Part shown: positions 18,960-28,043 of the stretch, one piece after another | Layout of the letters: each line of letters starts with the position of its first letter | Position numbering within the stretch: position 1 is the first letter of the stretch | NCBI GenBank assembly: GCA_002348705.1 | Contig: DEAU01000014.1 | Coordinates: forward strand, 65,137 to 129,136 | Source of the DNA: Candidatus Neomicrothrix sp. UBA2974 | GTDB lineage: Bacteria > Actinomycetota > Acidimicrobiia > Acidimicrobiales > MedAcidi-G1 | Direction of reading: 5' to 3' | Length of the DNA stretch: 64,000 nt | The notes under the pieces: generated by a model | What the model was told of the DNA's origin: nothing | Databases searched by the model: none | What the model saw: the letters and a program-made list of their open reading frames with translations, nothing else | Position numbers and translations under genes: made by a program

Positions 18960-19082
18960 CGTGGTGCTCCTTTCATCACGTAGACAACGATTGTCGTCGA
19001 CCCTCCCATCAGAGCACTTTCGTTTCGTCGACGCCAGATCAACTAGACAAATACCTGTTCACCTCCCATTAACTTCGGACCG

Positions 19083-20246
19083 GTGGAGAGGAGCATCCGC
19101 ACCCTGATTGGTTGCGCCGGGCTGAGTGCGTCTCTTGGCACGGTCCACGCCTGGAGCCTTTTTCTCGAACCACTGGAGAACCATCTTGATGTTGGTCGCG
19201 GTTGGGTCAGTGCGGTCTACTCCGTTTGCCTGGCTGCAATCACTGCTGCAGTTCTGGTCGGACACCGGCTGTTCACCTTGCTTCCAGGGTGGTGCGTGGT
19301 CGGTCTGTCGGCTGGGGGTGCCACTGTCGGGCTGGTCGGTGCAGCGCAGGCCAACCACTGGTGGCTCCTCGTGCTCTCCTACGGCTTGATATTCGGATTG
19401 GCGAATGGGATCGGGTACTCGTTTGCGCTCCAACGATCTTCAGAGGCAACTCCAACAGCCAGCCGCTCTCTCGCTCTCGTGACGGCCGCCTACGCCCTCG
19501 GCGCTGCCGCCGCGGCGATCGCCTTGAAGGGCCCTGTCGACGCCCATGGAGCAGCTCGGGGTTTCCTAATTCTGGCCGGTTGCGTCGGTGCCTCCGGAAT
19601 CGCTGCAGCACTGCTCGTGGGAGGCACTCGATCGCCAAAACCCGATCGCCGTATCAGCGCTTCACTTGGGCTAAGCACGTCTGTGGTCCGGATCTGGGTT
19701 TCCTACGGCCTGGCAAGCCTTGCCGGCCTCACAGCCCTTGGCCATGCAGCAGCCATCGTCGACCTAGCCGGTGGTCCGGGTGGCACCACCGTCGCCCTCA
19801 CCGGCTTCGCTAGCGCAGCCGGTGGTATTGCCATGATCGCTGTGGTCCGACCATTCGGCCAACGGATCGCTGCGTTAGTGCTTCCCTTGTCCACGGCAAC
19901 TCTCTTGGCGACCGCCGCCTTGGCGGAAGGTGTTGGGTGGGTTGCTGCGACGTCCGTGATCGGCGTTGCGGCAGCCTATGGAGCCCTCATTGCCATCTAC
20001 CCAGCAATCGTTCATCGACGGTTTGGTGCTCGGAATTATCCGACCGCTTACGGCCGAGTGTTCACGGCCTGGGGTCTGGCTGGACTGTTGGGCCCACTGG
20101 GCGCCGGTGCGCTATTTGATGCCTCCGGGGGATACCGACTTCCACTCTTTCTGGCGGCCATCCTCGCCATCACTTCGACTTTCGTCGCGCGTGGCACGAG
20201 TAGATGCGAAACCGAATTCGACTCAACCGAAAAGGCCTCCTTCTAG
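19083..20246 (+). CDS. Major facilitator superfamily transporter
   Basis: A 387-residue protein almost wholly of hydrophobic helices, about 11-12 spans, with a weak oxalate/formate-antiporter-like N-terminus and short cytoplasmic loops. The conserved-loop tail HRRFGARNYPTAYGRVFTAWG near residue 320 is typical of the OFA/monocarboxylate branch of MFS. The start is GTG at 19083. Its last 24 bases overlap the end of the convergent cysteine-synthase-like gene. The substrate is probably a small carboxylate or drug-like compound. Confidence 0.82.
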   Translation: MERSIRTLIGCAGLSASLGTVHAWSLFLEPLENHLDVGRGWVSAVYSVCLAAITAAVLVGHRLFTLLPGWCVVGLSAGGATVGLVGAAQANHWWLLVLSYGLIFGLANGIGYSFALQRSSEATPTASRSLALVTAAYALGAAAAAIALKGPVDAHGAARGFLILAGCVGASGIAAALLVGGTRSPKPDRRISASLGLSTSVVRIWVSYGLASLAGLTALGHAAAIVDLAGGPGGTTVALTGFASAAGGIAMIAVVRPFGQRIAALVLPLSTATLLATAALAEGVGWVAATSVIGVAAAYGALIAIYPAIVHRRFGARNYPTAYGRVFTAWGLAGLLGPLGAGALFDASGGYRLPLFLAAILAITSTFVARGTSRCETEFDSTEKASF

Positions 20247-21158
20247 ATATTTAGCCCCGTTGTCAACTCCAAAGGTGGCTATCACAGAATCGGAGCCCTG
20301 CTCGACGGCCAAGCGCACCGCAGCCACAACGTTGAGCCCAGTGGACGTTCCGCACAACATGCCCTCCTCCGCAGCAAGACGGCGGCACATGGCGACGGCC
20401 TCGTCCTGGCCAACGGTACGGACATCAGAAATCCGCGCACGGTCGAGGAAGGGGGGAGCAAAGCCCACCCCAACGCCTTCCACGCGGTGTGGCCCACCTG
20501 TTCCGGTAGTCAGCAGCGGCGACTCGGTCGGTTCAAGCACCACCAGGTCTGGTTTGCAGTCCGCGTCCTCGAGACCGTCGATTGTGCCCATAAGCGCGCC
20601 TCCTGTGCCGACCCCGGCACACAGGACTGTCAGGCGCTCTCCGAGCACCGCAGCAATCTCGGCACCCATAGGGGCATAGCCCGGCCGAATATCCGCATTG
20701 CCGAACTGATCGGTGTACCACGAGTTTGGCTCGGCCGCCAGAGCGGTGGCCCGATCGCGCATTCGAGCGATTAGGCCAGGGGTGATTTTTCCACCCTCAC
20801 TTGGCTCTATAAGCACCTCTGCGCCATAGGCATCCATAGAGCGAAGCTTTACAGCAGCAAACGCATCCGAACTGATGGCGGTAAACCGCAGTCCAGCACG
20901 GGCCGCTGCATAGGCGATCGCTGTGCCCGTGCTTCCTCCGGTGTACTCGACCAATCGATCACCGGGTGCGACATCGCCTCTCTCCAGAGCCCCGCCAACA
21001 ACGGCTAGAGCCATCCGGTCTTTATAGCTGCCCGTCGGATTGCCGGACTCCAGTTTCAGCCACACCTCGCCGGCTCCGGCGGGGACAATCCGTCGGAGCC
21101 GAACCAGAGGCGTGTTTCCGACCGGGACGGTAGCGAGCGACTCTCTCCAATCGATCAT
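20223..21158 (-). CDS. PLP-dependent cysteine synthase / cystathionine beta-synthase family enzyme
   Basis: A 311-residue fold-type II PLP enzyme. PLP Lys is in PTGSYKDRMA (about residue 46). The substrate loop is EYTGGSTGTAIA, the phosphate-binding loop AGVGTGGALMG and the C-terminal serine region LCGTSTGLN. It resembles CysK/CysM but has YTGGSTG in place of the common TSGNTG loop, which is more frequent in O-phosphoserine- or unknown-substrate paralogues. The start ATG at 21158 is clear. The gene ends inside the end of the convergent MFS gene. Confidence 0.87.
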   Translation of the reverse strand: MIDWRESLATVPVGNTPLVRLRRIVPAGAGEVWLKLESGNPTGSYKDRMALAVVGGALERGDVAPGDRLVEYTGGSTGTAIAYAAARAGLRFTAISSDAFAAVKLRSMDAYGAEVLIEPSEGGKITPGLIARMRDRATALAAEPNSWYTDQFGNADIRPGYAPMGAEIAAVLGERLTVLCAGVGTGGALMGTIDGLEDADCKPDLVVLEPTESPLLTTGTGGPHRVEGVGVGFAPPFLDRARISDVRTVGQDEAVAMCRRLAAEEGMLCGTSTGLNVVAAVRLAVEQGSDSVIATFGVDNGAKYLEGGLFG

Positions 21159-21197
21159 CGCGTCGCCGACCTCCGTCTTCGGTGGATTGTCTAAGAG

Positions 21198-21563
21198 TCA
21201 GTAGATGGCAATCAGTTCGGCAACGACGATCAGGACTACGACGAGGGTGTTTATGGCCCGAAAGACTAGAAACGGTGCCTTGGCGAAGTTGCGACCAATG
21301 TTGCTGTTCGCTAGTTCCTCGTCCATGTCCTTGACTCCAGCACTGATGTCAGCCATAGCTCCATCAGTCCAGATCCAAGACCAGAAAGATCCCAGAACCG
21401 CCATGGCAGCAACTGCCAACTGGACGCCCGAGTCCTCGAGACCGGAACCACCAAAGCCAAGGATGATCAGAATCCCGGTGTGGGCCAGAACAAAGGGCAG
21501 AATTATTGCTCGGAGGTCTGCGGCTCGCCCCTGGATCGTCGGGGTGAGAAGCTCGGTTCGCAT
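21198..21563 (-). CDS. Small uncharacterised membrane protein (paralogue A)
   Basis: A 121-residue protein with three likely membrane spans: about 20-40, 48-66 and 100-120. Between spans two and three lies a soluble loop containing DGAMADISAGVKDMDEEL and a KAPFLVFR motif. A clear paralogue is at 46783-47151. The two align without gaps and share FGGSGLE, AVLGS, KDMDEE, KAPF, AEL and the C-terminal Y. I know no name for this family. The gene has its own promoter region (21564-21688) opposite the DNA methylase gene, with a GC-rich perfect palindrome GTCGGGCCCGAC at 21583-21594. Confidence 0.75.
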   Translation of the reverse strand: MRTELLTPTIQGRAADLRAIILPFVLAHTGILIILGFGGSGLEDSGVQLAVAAMAVLGSFWSWIWTDGAMADISAGVKDMDEELANSNIGRNFAKAPFLVFRAINTLVVVLIVVAELIAIY

Positions 21564-21677
21564 AGATGTGTCCTTTCGTCAGGTCGGGCCCGACGGCCCG
21601 CAGCAACTGCCAGTCAAGCACAGCCTTGGTCAATCCCTCTATAGACGCCTGTTTCCCGACCAAGTTGACTTCTCTCT

Positions 21678-21711
21678 AGGGTCAGAGCGTGGTGAAGGGT
21701 CAGAGCGTGGT
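21678..21711 (+). repeat. Two 16-bp direct repeats over the start of the DNA methylase gene
   Basis: AGGGTCAGAGCGTGGT occurs at 21678-21693 and again at 21696-21711, an 18-bp period. Both copies contain a GTG in the methylase frame (21689 and 21707), so the duplication is in frame (six codons). It could be a recent slip duplication or a pair of binding sites at the start codon. Confidence 0.8.
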
Positions 21712-23365
21712 AAGTGATTCCAAGAGAAGTACGGGCGATCAATTTCATTTCTCTGCGTCGGGGCGGAAACGAAGGCTGGGCGCCTGGTACACACCGGACG
21801 ACGTGGTGGGTCAACTACTGGATTTAACTCTGACACCCCTTTTGATAGAGCGTCGGGTCCTTGGATTGGACGCCGTGGCCGCCCTAAGGGTTCTCGACCC
21901 GTCGTGTGGCGACGGGGCTTTCCTAGTGGCAGCCGCCGATCGCATCTACCGGACGCTTGTCGAGATGGGCCTCGAGCACACCGAAGCTCTCCGGACGGCA
22001 TATGGATGTTGCGTCGTGGGCGTAGACGTCGACCCCTTGGCGGTGGACCGGTGCCGGCATCGCCTCGGCGAAGCCGGAGCGACCGCCCCTGATAGCCGAG
22101 TCGTGGTCGCCGACGCCCTTTTGACCTCAAGCGACGAATGGTCTGACCTCCTCGAACGGTGGGATACTCCGGCAGGCGTCACGGCGGTGATTGGTAATCC
22201 GCCGTTTCTGAATCCACTGGCCGCTGACACTGCTGCTGATCCGAATCGAGCTGTCGCCCTTCGACAGCGCTTCGGTTCAGTGGCTCAGGGCTACTCAAAC
22301 CCGGCCTTCATGTTCTTGGTGTTGGCTACAGAACTAGCCGCCAGTCGGAACTCTGTAGTCGCCCTCATTCAGCCGTTGTCTCTGCTGGCAACCAGAGGCT
22401 CAACCGCCAGTCGAGCTGCTGTTCTCGAGAATTGGACACTCGACACCCTTTGGGTGGCTAACCAGCGGGTATTCGATGCCTCTGTTGACGTGTGCGCTCC
22501 AGTACTTCGCCCTCGCGGGGAGTCCGATCTCGGTTCAGGTCTAACCAAGCTTCTCGCTGGCCGATCCTTTCACCCGGTCGGGACCGTCCCCTCCCCCAGT
22601 TCGGACGACGCCACCTGGTCCCGCCTTTTGGCGACAGTCCGCGATGTGCCCGACGTACCAATCGCCACTGACGGCATCCTCGGCGACGATGCGATCGCCA
22701 CCGCTGACTTCAGGGACCAGTACTACGGACTCGACGGGCAAATAGTCGAACTGCCGAGCAGCGACCGTTCCATGCCCCGATTGCTCACCGCTGGCCTAGT
22801 CGATCCAGCACATGACCGTTGGGGGGAAACAACCACCCGGTTCCACAAGAACTCCTGGCACCACCCTCGGGTGCGACTAGACGGGTTGTCGGACGACCTT
22901 CGTCGCTGGGTCGACAGTCGATTGGTCCCAAAGGTTGTGGTCGCCACCCAGACTCGGGTTCTCGAAGCGGTAGTCGACTCCGATGGTTCATGCCTTCCGT
23001 CTGTTCCGCTAGTCACGATTACCCCGCGATCAGACAAACCTAAAACCGACCTTTGGCATATCGCTGCCCTGCTCACCTCACCTCCAGCCACGATGGTTGC
23101 AGCACGTCGACATCTCGGTGCAGCCTTGACCACCGATGGCCTAAAACTCCGAGCCCGCGACCTGGCCGCACTTCCCCGACCTCATGACCATGCGTCCTGG
23201 CACGAGGCGGCCAAAGCGTTCCAGAGGGCTTCGGACTCCGACGATCAGACCAGACGTAAAGAAGGGTTAGTGCGGTGCGGTCGACTGATGTGCACTGCCT
23301 TCGGCGTCGCTGATTTCGAGCACCTCTTGGCTTGGTGGGTTGGGCGCCTGCCAGGCCAGAACTGA
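21689..23365 (+). CDS. Orphan N6-adenine-type DNA methyltransferase (Eco57I/type IIG-like methylase domain)
   Basis: A 558-residue protein. GAWYTPDDVV (residues 31-40) is the usual lead-in of type I/IIG methylases. Motif I DPSCGDGAFL (70-79) binds S-adenosylmethionine and motif IV NPPF (170-173) is the catalytic tetrapeptide of N6-adenine methylases. The C-terminal half (about 260-550) would be the target-recognition region. No nuclease motif precedes the methylase part and no restriction gene is adjacent, so it acts as a solitary methylase, or it modifies DNA for a defence system located elsewhere. Start at GTG 21689 or 21707. Confidence 0.8.
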   Translation: MVKGQSVVSDSKRSTGDQFHFSASGRKRRLGAWYTPDDVVGQLLDLTLTPLLIERRVLGLDAVAALRVLDPSCGDGAFLVAAADRIYRTLVEMGLEHTEALRTAYGCCVVGVDVDPLAVDRCRHRLGEAGATAPDSRVVVADALLTSSDEWSDLLERWDTPAGVTAVIGNPPFLNPLAADTAADPNRAVALRQRFGSVAQGYSNPAFMFLVLATELAASRNSVVALIQPLSLLATRGSTASRAAVLENWTLDTLWVANQRVFDASVDVCAPVLRPRGESDLGSGLTKLLAGRSFHPVGTVPSPSSDDATWSRLLATVRDVPDVPIATDGILGDDAIATADFRDQYYGLDGQIVELPSSDRSMPRLLTAGLVDPAHDRWGETTTRFHKNSWHHPRVRLDGLSDDLRRWVDSRLVPKVVVATQTRVLEAVVDSDGSCLPSVPLVTITPRSDKPKTDLWHIAALLTSPPATMVAARRHLGAALTTDGLKLRARDLAALPRPHDHASWHEAAKAFQRASDSDDQTRRKEGLVRCGRLMCTAFGVADFEHLLAWWVGRLPGQN

Positions 23366-23463
23366 TCAACGATCCAGCAGCAACTCTTACTTCTGTCAGT
23401 TGATGGCCCGACTTCCGAGATTCGTAGTCAAGGTTGCGAGCTCTGCCGACAGATTCCGATAGT

Positions 23464-24312
23464 TCAGGTCGGCCAGACGTAGGCGGAGGGCTCGGCGAGT
23501 TTCCACCCCACAGGCGAGGGACCGTCAAATATCTCCACCAAGAGTGGGTGGCAGATAGCTGTGTCAGACGAGTGTTCATCACCACAGTCGCCCCCCGGAC
23601 AAGCCGAAAGAACGCCAACCAAGTCGACGTCGGCTAGGAACTCCAGGTAATCGCCAGGTCGCGCTGGACTGGCCTTCATGAAGTACTGGTGCGTGTCGCG
23701 TGTGAACCCCGTACACATGAAAACGTTCAGCACGTCGTGGACAAGCAACTCGACCTCGTGCTCTGGCCGGGCCGCGTAATTGGCTAAGGCACGGGTCAAG
23801 TTGGAATGACAACAGTGGTGATAATCGTCACCGGTCAACAGTTGATGGGTGTAGGGGTCGCAGCGAGTACCGATCACGTCGTGCACACCTCCGCCGTCGG
23901 AGTCGTAGCCATACCAGTCGAGAGTGTCATCAGTGATGGTGGCCAAAGAACGAAGATGAGGGAGCGTGCTCCACATCCGATCACCCGTTGACAAGTGGGT
24001 CCCGTGTAGAGCCCGTGTCTTACCAGAAAAAAACCGCTCGGTGAGGTCGCCGGCGTTGTGTAGGTTCAGGTCTCCGACCTGTGCTCCCTCCACACTGATG
24101 ATTCGGAAGAACTGTCCGGCAGGTACTTGAAAGACGCGTGCGTCGCGTGGTGGAACGAGCACCTCACCAACCTTCGTCCGGGCGGCTCGGGCCGACTCAA
24201 CGGCACTCCGATCCAAGATCGGAATCACTTCAGGTGGATAACACACCACCGGTCGGGCTGAGACGCGCTCCGCGGCATCAACTGGGGCGGAATGGAGGGG
24301 CGGTGGCTTCAC
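23464..24312 (-). CDS. DUF1989 / urea carboxylase-associated family protein
   Basis: A 282-residue protein. VPAGQFFRIISVEGAQVGDL and the C-terminal segment around SPARPGDYLEFLADVDLVGVLSACPGGDCG are hallmarks of DUF1989, the family of urea-amidolyase-associated proteins UAAP1/UAAP2. Conserved Cys and His (RCDPYTHQLL, HHCCHSNL) suggest metal binding. The family is linked to urea, guanidine or amino-acid nitrogen release, but no urea carboxylase or amidolyase lies nearby. It diverges from the PAP2 gene across a 166-base gap. Confidence 0.83.
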   Translation of the reverse strand: MKPPPLHSAPVDAAERVSARPVVCYPPEVIPILDRSAVESARAARTKVGEVLVPPRDARVFQVPAGQFFRIISVEGAQVGDLNLHNAGDLTERFFSGKTRALHGTHLSTGDRMWSTLPHLRSLATITDDTLDWYGYDSDGGGVHDVIGTRCDPYTHQLLTGDDYHHCCHSNLTRALANYAARPEHEVELLVHDVLNVFMCTGFTRDTHQYFMKASPARPGDYLEFLADVDLVGVLSACPGGDCGDEHSSDTAICHPLLVEIFDGPSPVGWKLAEPSAYVWPT

Positions 24313-24478
24313 GCTCCATAAGGCTAGGCGTCACCGAACTGCAGTTCCCTCACAGCGCCTAGCATTCTTCGCCGAACAGGAAGTGCGCGCCACCTGGTCG
24401 AGTGTCGAATCCGAAACAGCTTTCGCTTAGGGATGTCGGCGCTAGTCTCGTCTTCGTTCCAAACAGGCAGGTAGGGAT

Positions 24479-25192
24479 GTGAAGCTCAACGTTCTTCTGG
24501 GGACGGGGCTTGCAAGACGAGCGAAAGACGCCGCTCTCAACGGTTGGACCACTCCCTTTCTCTTCGCAATTCTCGCAGTTCTCGTCACGCTTGTGGTTAG
24601 ACGTGACGGTCCTGTGGTTGGAGAAGTCGGTCTTACTCTCTGGATGCATCGAAATTCGCCAGCGCCGATTGACTTTCTCGGCGAAGTGCTTGACCCGATG
24701 GTTACCGACGTGACCGCACCGATCCTCTTCGCCGCCATCTGTCTCCTAGTCGGATGGCGGTGGGGCCGACACGCCGCCACGGTGCTGGGTCTAGCGGGAG
24801 CATTTACCGCCCTCACTCGCATCGGCGACATCGTTGAGCGACCGCGGCCGACCTCTTCTGGCACCTGGGCCGACTACGCGTTCGGCAACGGCGGCTACCC
24901 GAGCGGTCACGTAGTTTTCACCGTTCTGATCCTTGGGACGCTGGCTCTTCTAGCAAGACGCCACTCGACGGATTCCGTCGCCCGGTATTTGAAACTCTTC
25001 GGAGTCGTTGTCCTAATTGTCACCTCGTGGACCAGGATCAGCCTTTTAAAGCATTGGCCCCTCGACGTGATCGGCGCATTCCTGATGGCTTCATTCACGT
25101 TCTGTCTCGTTCTCAGAATCGAGCGGTCGATCGACGTCGCCACAATTGGGCGTCCCGGCCTTCGCCGACTGCTTGGACTCCCGGTGGCCTAA
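24479..25192 (+). CDS. PAP2 family phosphatase
   Basis: A 237-residue membrane protein with the three phosphatidic-acid-phosphatase motifs: ERPRP (about residue 120), GGYPSGHVVF (about 138) and TRISLLKHWPLDVIGAF (about 180). About six hydrophobic spans surround them. It likely dephosphorylates a lipid phosphate or undecaprenyl diphosphate at the outer face of the membrane. The start is GTG at 24479, preceded by AGGTAGGGAT. It is convergent with the molybdenum hydroxylase gene, which ends 34 bases on. Confidence 0.85.
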   Translation: MKLNVLLGTGLARRAKDAALNGWTTPFLFAILAVLVTLVVRRDGPVVGEVGLTLWMHRNSPAPIDFLGEVLDPMVTDVTAPILFAAICLLVGWRWGRHAATVLGLAGAFTALTRIGDIVERPRPTSSGTWADYAFGNGGYPSGHVVFTVLILGTLALLARRHSTDSVARYLKLFGVVVLIVTSWTRISLLKHWPLDVIGAFLMASFTFCLVLRIERSIDVATIGRPGLRRLLGLPVA

Positions 25193-25226
25193 AACCGCGC
25201 TATTTGCCAGTTTCCGTGCGACTTGG

Positions 25227-27515
25227 TCACGTGGATGAAGACATTCCTTGTGACCCGGACAGGGCGCGCCAGACCTGTTCAGCAGTGACCGGGATATCAA
25301 CGTGTCGAACCCCGAAGTGTGAGAGAGCGTCAACCACTGCATTTTGGACCGCAGGCGTAGCTCCGATTGTGCCTGCCTCACCGATGCCCTTAACACCCAG
25401 TGGGTTAAGTGTCGTCGGGGTGACCTGCTCGATTCTCTCAAAGTAGGGGAATTCAGCCGCAGATGGGATTCCGTAATCCGCGAAGTTCCCAGTCAACGGT
25501 GTTCCATCGTCGGTGTAACGGAACTCCTCGAGGAGGGCGTGAGCGATACCGCCTGCTACTCCACCGTGTACCTGCCCATCGACAACCGCCGGGTTCACGA
25601 TGACGCCAGCATCGTCACAGGAAACGTGACGCAGCACCGTGACACCCCCGGTTTCGCGGTCGACTTCGACCACGCTGGCATGCGCGCCGAACGGGAATGT
25701 GGCGTTGTCCGACTTGAAGTCCGCCTCTGCTTCCAATGAGAGACCCCTCTCGCCAGCAGCGGCGGCCACTTCGTGCCAGTCGAGACGCACGGACGGTGAG
25801 CCAACCACTGTGAAGCCGCCAGTCTCCATGTCGAGTAGTACGTCCTCATGGCTGGCCTCCAGCAGATCAGCAGCCAGTCGACGAGCCTCATCGACCACCG
25901 CCTCTCCGGCCTTGAGGATGGCCGAACCTCCCACCTGTAGGGAGCGGGAACCTCCTGTCCCGCCGCCGCGAGCTACTTCATCCGTATCTCCGTGCCGAAC
26001 CTCTATCCGATCGAAAGGGATGCCAAGCACGTCGGCGGCCACTTGCGCATAGGTGGTGTGGTGTCCCTGCCCGTGGGCGGACGATCCCGTCAGGACCAAC
26101 GCTGTGCCGTCAGGCCGGATGGCCACACTGCCAAACTCCGAGGATTGCAACGGGTTCGTGATTTCCACGTAGGCAGAAAATCCAATTCCCAAGAGCGGTG
26201 ACGTTTCATCATCCCTGCGTCGGTCCTGGTCGGCCCGAAGGGCTTTGAGGTCAAGAGCTTCGATAACCCTATTAAGCGCAGTCTGATAATCGCCGCTGTC
26301 GTACTCTTGACCGGAGGGCGTGGTGTACGGAAATGCATCTGGCGAGACAAGGTTTCGGCCTCTCAACTCGGCTGGATCCATTCCGATCTCTGCTGCGTAG
26401 ACGTCGACGATGCGCTCGATGCCATGCGTGGCTTCAGGGCGACCGGCTCCTCGATAGGCGCCCATCGGGACGGTGTTGGTAACCCATGATGAGGCCGTGA
26501 ATTCGATGCGTTGGATCGTGTAGGGACCGGTGGCCATGGCCTGACCGAATACAGGAAGAAAAGCTCCGATAGCTGGATAGGCACCAGCGTCCTGGTCCAT
26601 GTGGAGCCGATAGGCAACCAAATTTCCACTTCGATCGCCTCCGAGCGTGGCTGTCATCGTGAGACCACGACCGTGCGCTAGGCCCAGCATTGATTCGCTG
26701 CGGGATTCCACCCAACAGACGGGACGCCCAAGACGGCGGGAAATTAGGGCAACAACTACATCCTCGGGGTAACTGCCGCTTTTGGCACCAAAACCGCCAC
26801 CGACCTCAGGAGTGATGACACGAACATCCTCAGTTTCAACCCCACAAGCTGCGGCCAGGGTGTCGCGGGCCCGATGCGGAAATTGTGTGCATGACCACTG
26901 GGTCAGACGTAGACCTCCTCCGTCGTCGTCCCACCGGGCCACCGTCGCCCGAGGTTCGATCGGCGCGGCACTGAGGCGAGGATTCTCGAATACTTGCTCA
27001 ACGACCACCTCGCATCCAGCAAAGAATGCTGGGTCAGGCTCATCTCCCATCGTGAAGCAGCAGTTCCCATCAGTATCCGGATGCAGCACCACATCCCCGC
27101 GTCGAGCGGCATCGAAACCGATTACAGCTGCTAAGGGCTCGACGTCAACCGCTACAAGTTCGGCTGCATCGGCTGCCTCCGCAGCCGATTCTGCGACGAC
27201 TACGGCGACCGGCTCACCGACATAGCGCACCCGGTCAGTAGCAAGCGATGTCCGCCGCATCGACTGGTTCAGGGCCGGCAGGGTTGGTGGTTCAGGCTGG
27301 AGATCTAGGTCGGCAGCGGTTAGGACGGCAATCACTCCTGGTCCACGAACTGCCTCTTCAGTGTCCACGCTAATTAGGCGACCATGAGCAACTGTCGATC
27401 GTACGAAAGTCGCAGTCAGGGCTCCCTCTGGGATGAGGTCAGCGACGTAGCTACCCGCCCCGACGAGAAGTGGCCGGTCTTCGGTCCGTCGGACTGGTTG
27501 GCCTAGGAGTCCCAT
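25227..27515 (-). CDS. Molybdenum hydroxylase large subunit (xanthine dehydrogenase / CoxL-like, form II)
   Basis: A 762-residue subunit of the xanthine oxidase family. It begins MGLLGQPVRRTEDRPLLVGAGSY. The Mo-cofactor region contains GGGFGAK, GAYRGAGRPE in place of the CO-dehydrogenase CSFR loop, and GVKGIGEAG with the catalytic Glu. The AYRGAGR form indicates a form II or generic aldehyde/N-heterocycle hydroxylase, not a carbon monoxide dehydrogenase. Normally an FAD-binding medium and a 2Fe-2S small subunit are encoded beside it; neither is adjacent here. It is the last gene of the sulfatase cluster, 12 bases after the cupin gene. Confidence 0.9.
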   Translation of the reverse strand: MGLLGQPVRRTEDRPLLVGAGSYVADLIPEGALTATFVRSTVAHGRLISVDTEEAVRGPGVIAVLTAADLDLQPEPPTLPALNQSMRRTSLATDRVRYVGEPVAVVVAESAAEAADAAELVAVDVEPLAAVIGFDAARRGDVVLHPDTDGNCCFTMGDEPDPAFFAGCEVVVEQVFENPRLSAAPIEPRATVARWDDDGGGLRLTQWSCTQFPHRARDTLAAACGVETEDVRVITPEVGGGFGAKSGSYPEDVVVALISRRLGRPVCWVESRSESMLGLAHGRGLTMTATLGGDRSGNLVAYRLHMDQDAGAYPAIGAFLPVFGQAMATGPYTIQRIEFTASSWVTNTVPMGAYRGAGRPEATHGIERIVDVYAAEIGMDPAELRGRNLVSPDAFPYTTPSGQEYDSGDYQTALNRVIEALDLKALRADQDRRRDDETSPLLGIGFSAYVEITNPLQSSEFGSVAIRPDGTALVLTGSSAHGQGHHTTYAQVAADVLGIPFDRIEVRHGDTDEVARGGGTGGSRSLQVGGSAILKAGEAVVDEARRLAADLLEASHEDVLLDMETGGFTVVGSPSVRLDWHEVAAAAGERGLSLEAEADFKSDNATFPFGAHASVVEVDRETGGVTVLRHVSCDDAGVIVNPAVVDGQVHGGVAGGIAHALLEEFRYTDDGTPLTGNFADYGIPSAAEFPYFERIEQVTPTTLNPLGVKGIGEAGTIGATPAVQNAVVDALSHFGVRHVDIPVTAEQVWRALSGSQGMSSST

Positions 27516-27527
27516 GCCGCTGGCCCC

Positions 27528-28043
27528 TCAGGCCCCAACTGGATCCGACGAAGATGCGCTACCGACGGGCCGGGCCTCGCTGAACTCATCCACGATCCAC
27601 CTAGTGGCAGGCGAGTAGACGTCAATGAACACCGCTGGCTCGTCACCTAGCACCTCGCCACCGTGTGGTGCATCGCTCGGTGCATACCAGCCGTCCCCGG
27701 GCCCTATCTCGCGAGATTCGTCTCCTACGGTCAGACGTAGGCGCCCCGACAGAAGCAGACTGAACTGCTCGTAAGGGTGACTATGCATCGCATACGGGGT
27801 CCCGGGTGGATATGTGGCACGGATCAAATGCATGTTCTCCCCGCTGAGTATCTGACCCTCGAACCCACCGTCGTACCAGCTGAAGCGGTCAACTTCACTC
27901 CATGAGAAGATCCGCCGGTTTGTAGTCTGAACCCCATACTCGTTCGTCTTCCCCTGAGCCATGACTTCACTCTCCCGGTCGCGGTGCGTCGTCTCATGGG
28001 TTCGATCCGCGCTGGATGGCGCGGCTTCGTTCCCAGTATTCAT
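27528..28043 (-). CDS. Cupin domain protein
   Basis: A 171-residue single-domain cupin. Motif 1 is seen in PPGTPYAMHSHPYEQFSLLLSG and motif 2 in PGDGWYAPSDAPHGGEVLG, giving the His/Glu metal set. The start at 28043 overlaps the preceding sulfatase stop (ATGA), and an internal ATG at 27962 is also possible because the first 27 residues are low-complexity polar. Such small cupins may be dioxygenases, isomerases or binding proteins. The position in the operon points to a catabolic role. Confidence 0.82.
   Translation of the reverse strand: MNTGNEAAPSSADRTHETTHRDRESEVMAQGKTNEYGVQTTNRRIFSWSEVDRFSWYDGGFEGQILSGENMHLIRATYPPGTPYAMHSHPYEQFSLLLSGRLRLTVGDESREIGPGDGWYAPSDAPHGGEVLGDEPAVFIDVYSPATRWIVDEFSEARPVGSASSSDPVGA

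Noticed and set aside
25227..27515. Annotation as carbon monoxide dehydrogenase large subunit CoxL
   Set aside because: The active-site loop reads AYRGAGR, not the CSFR form of true CO dehydrogenases, and the partner subunits are absent.
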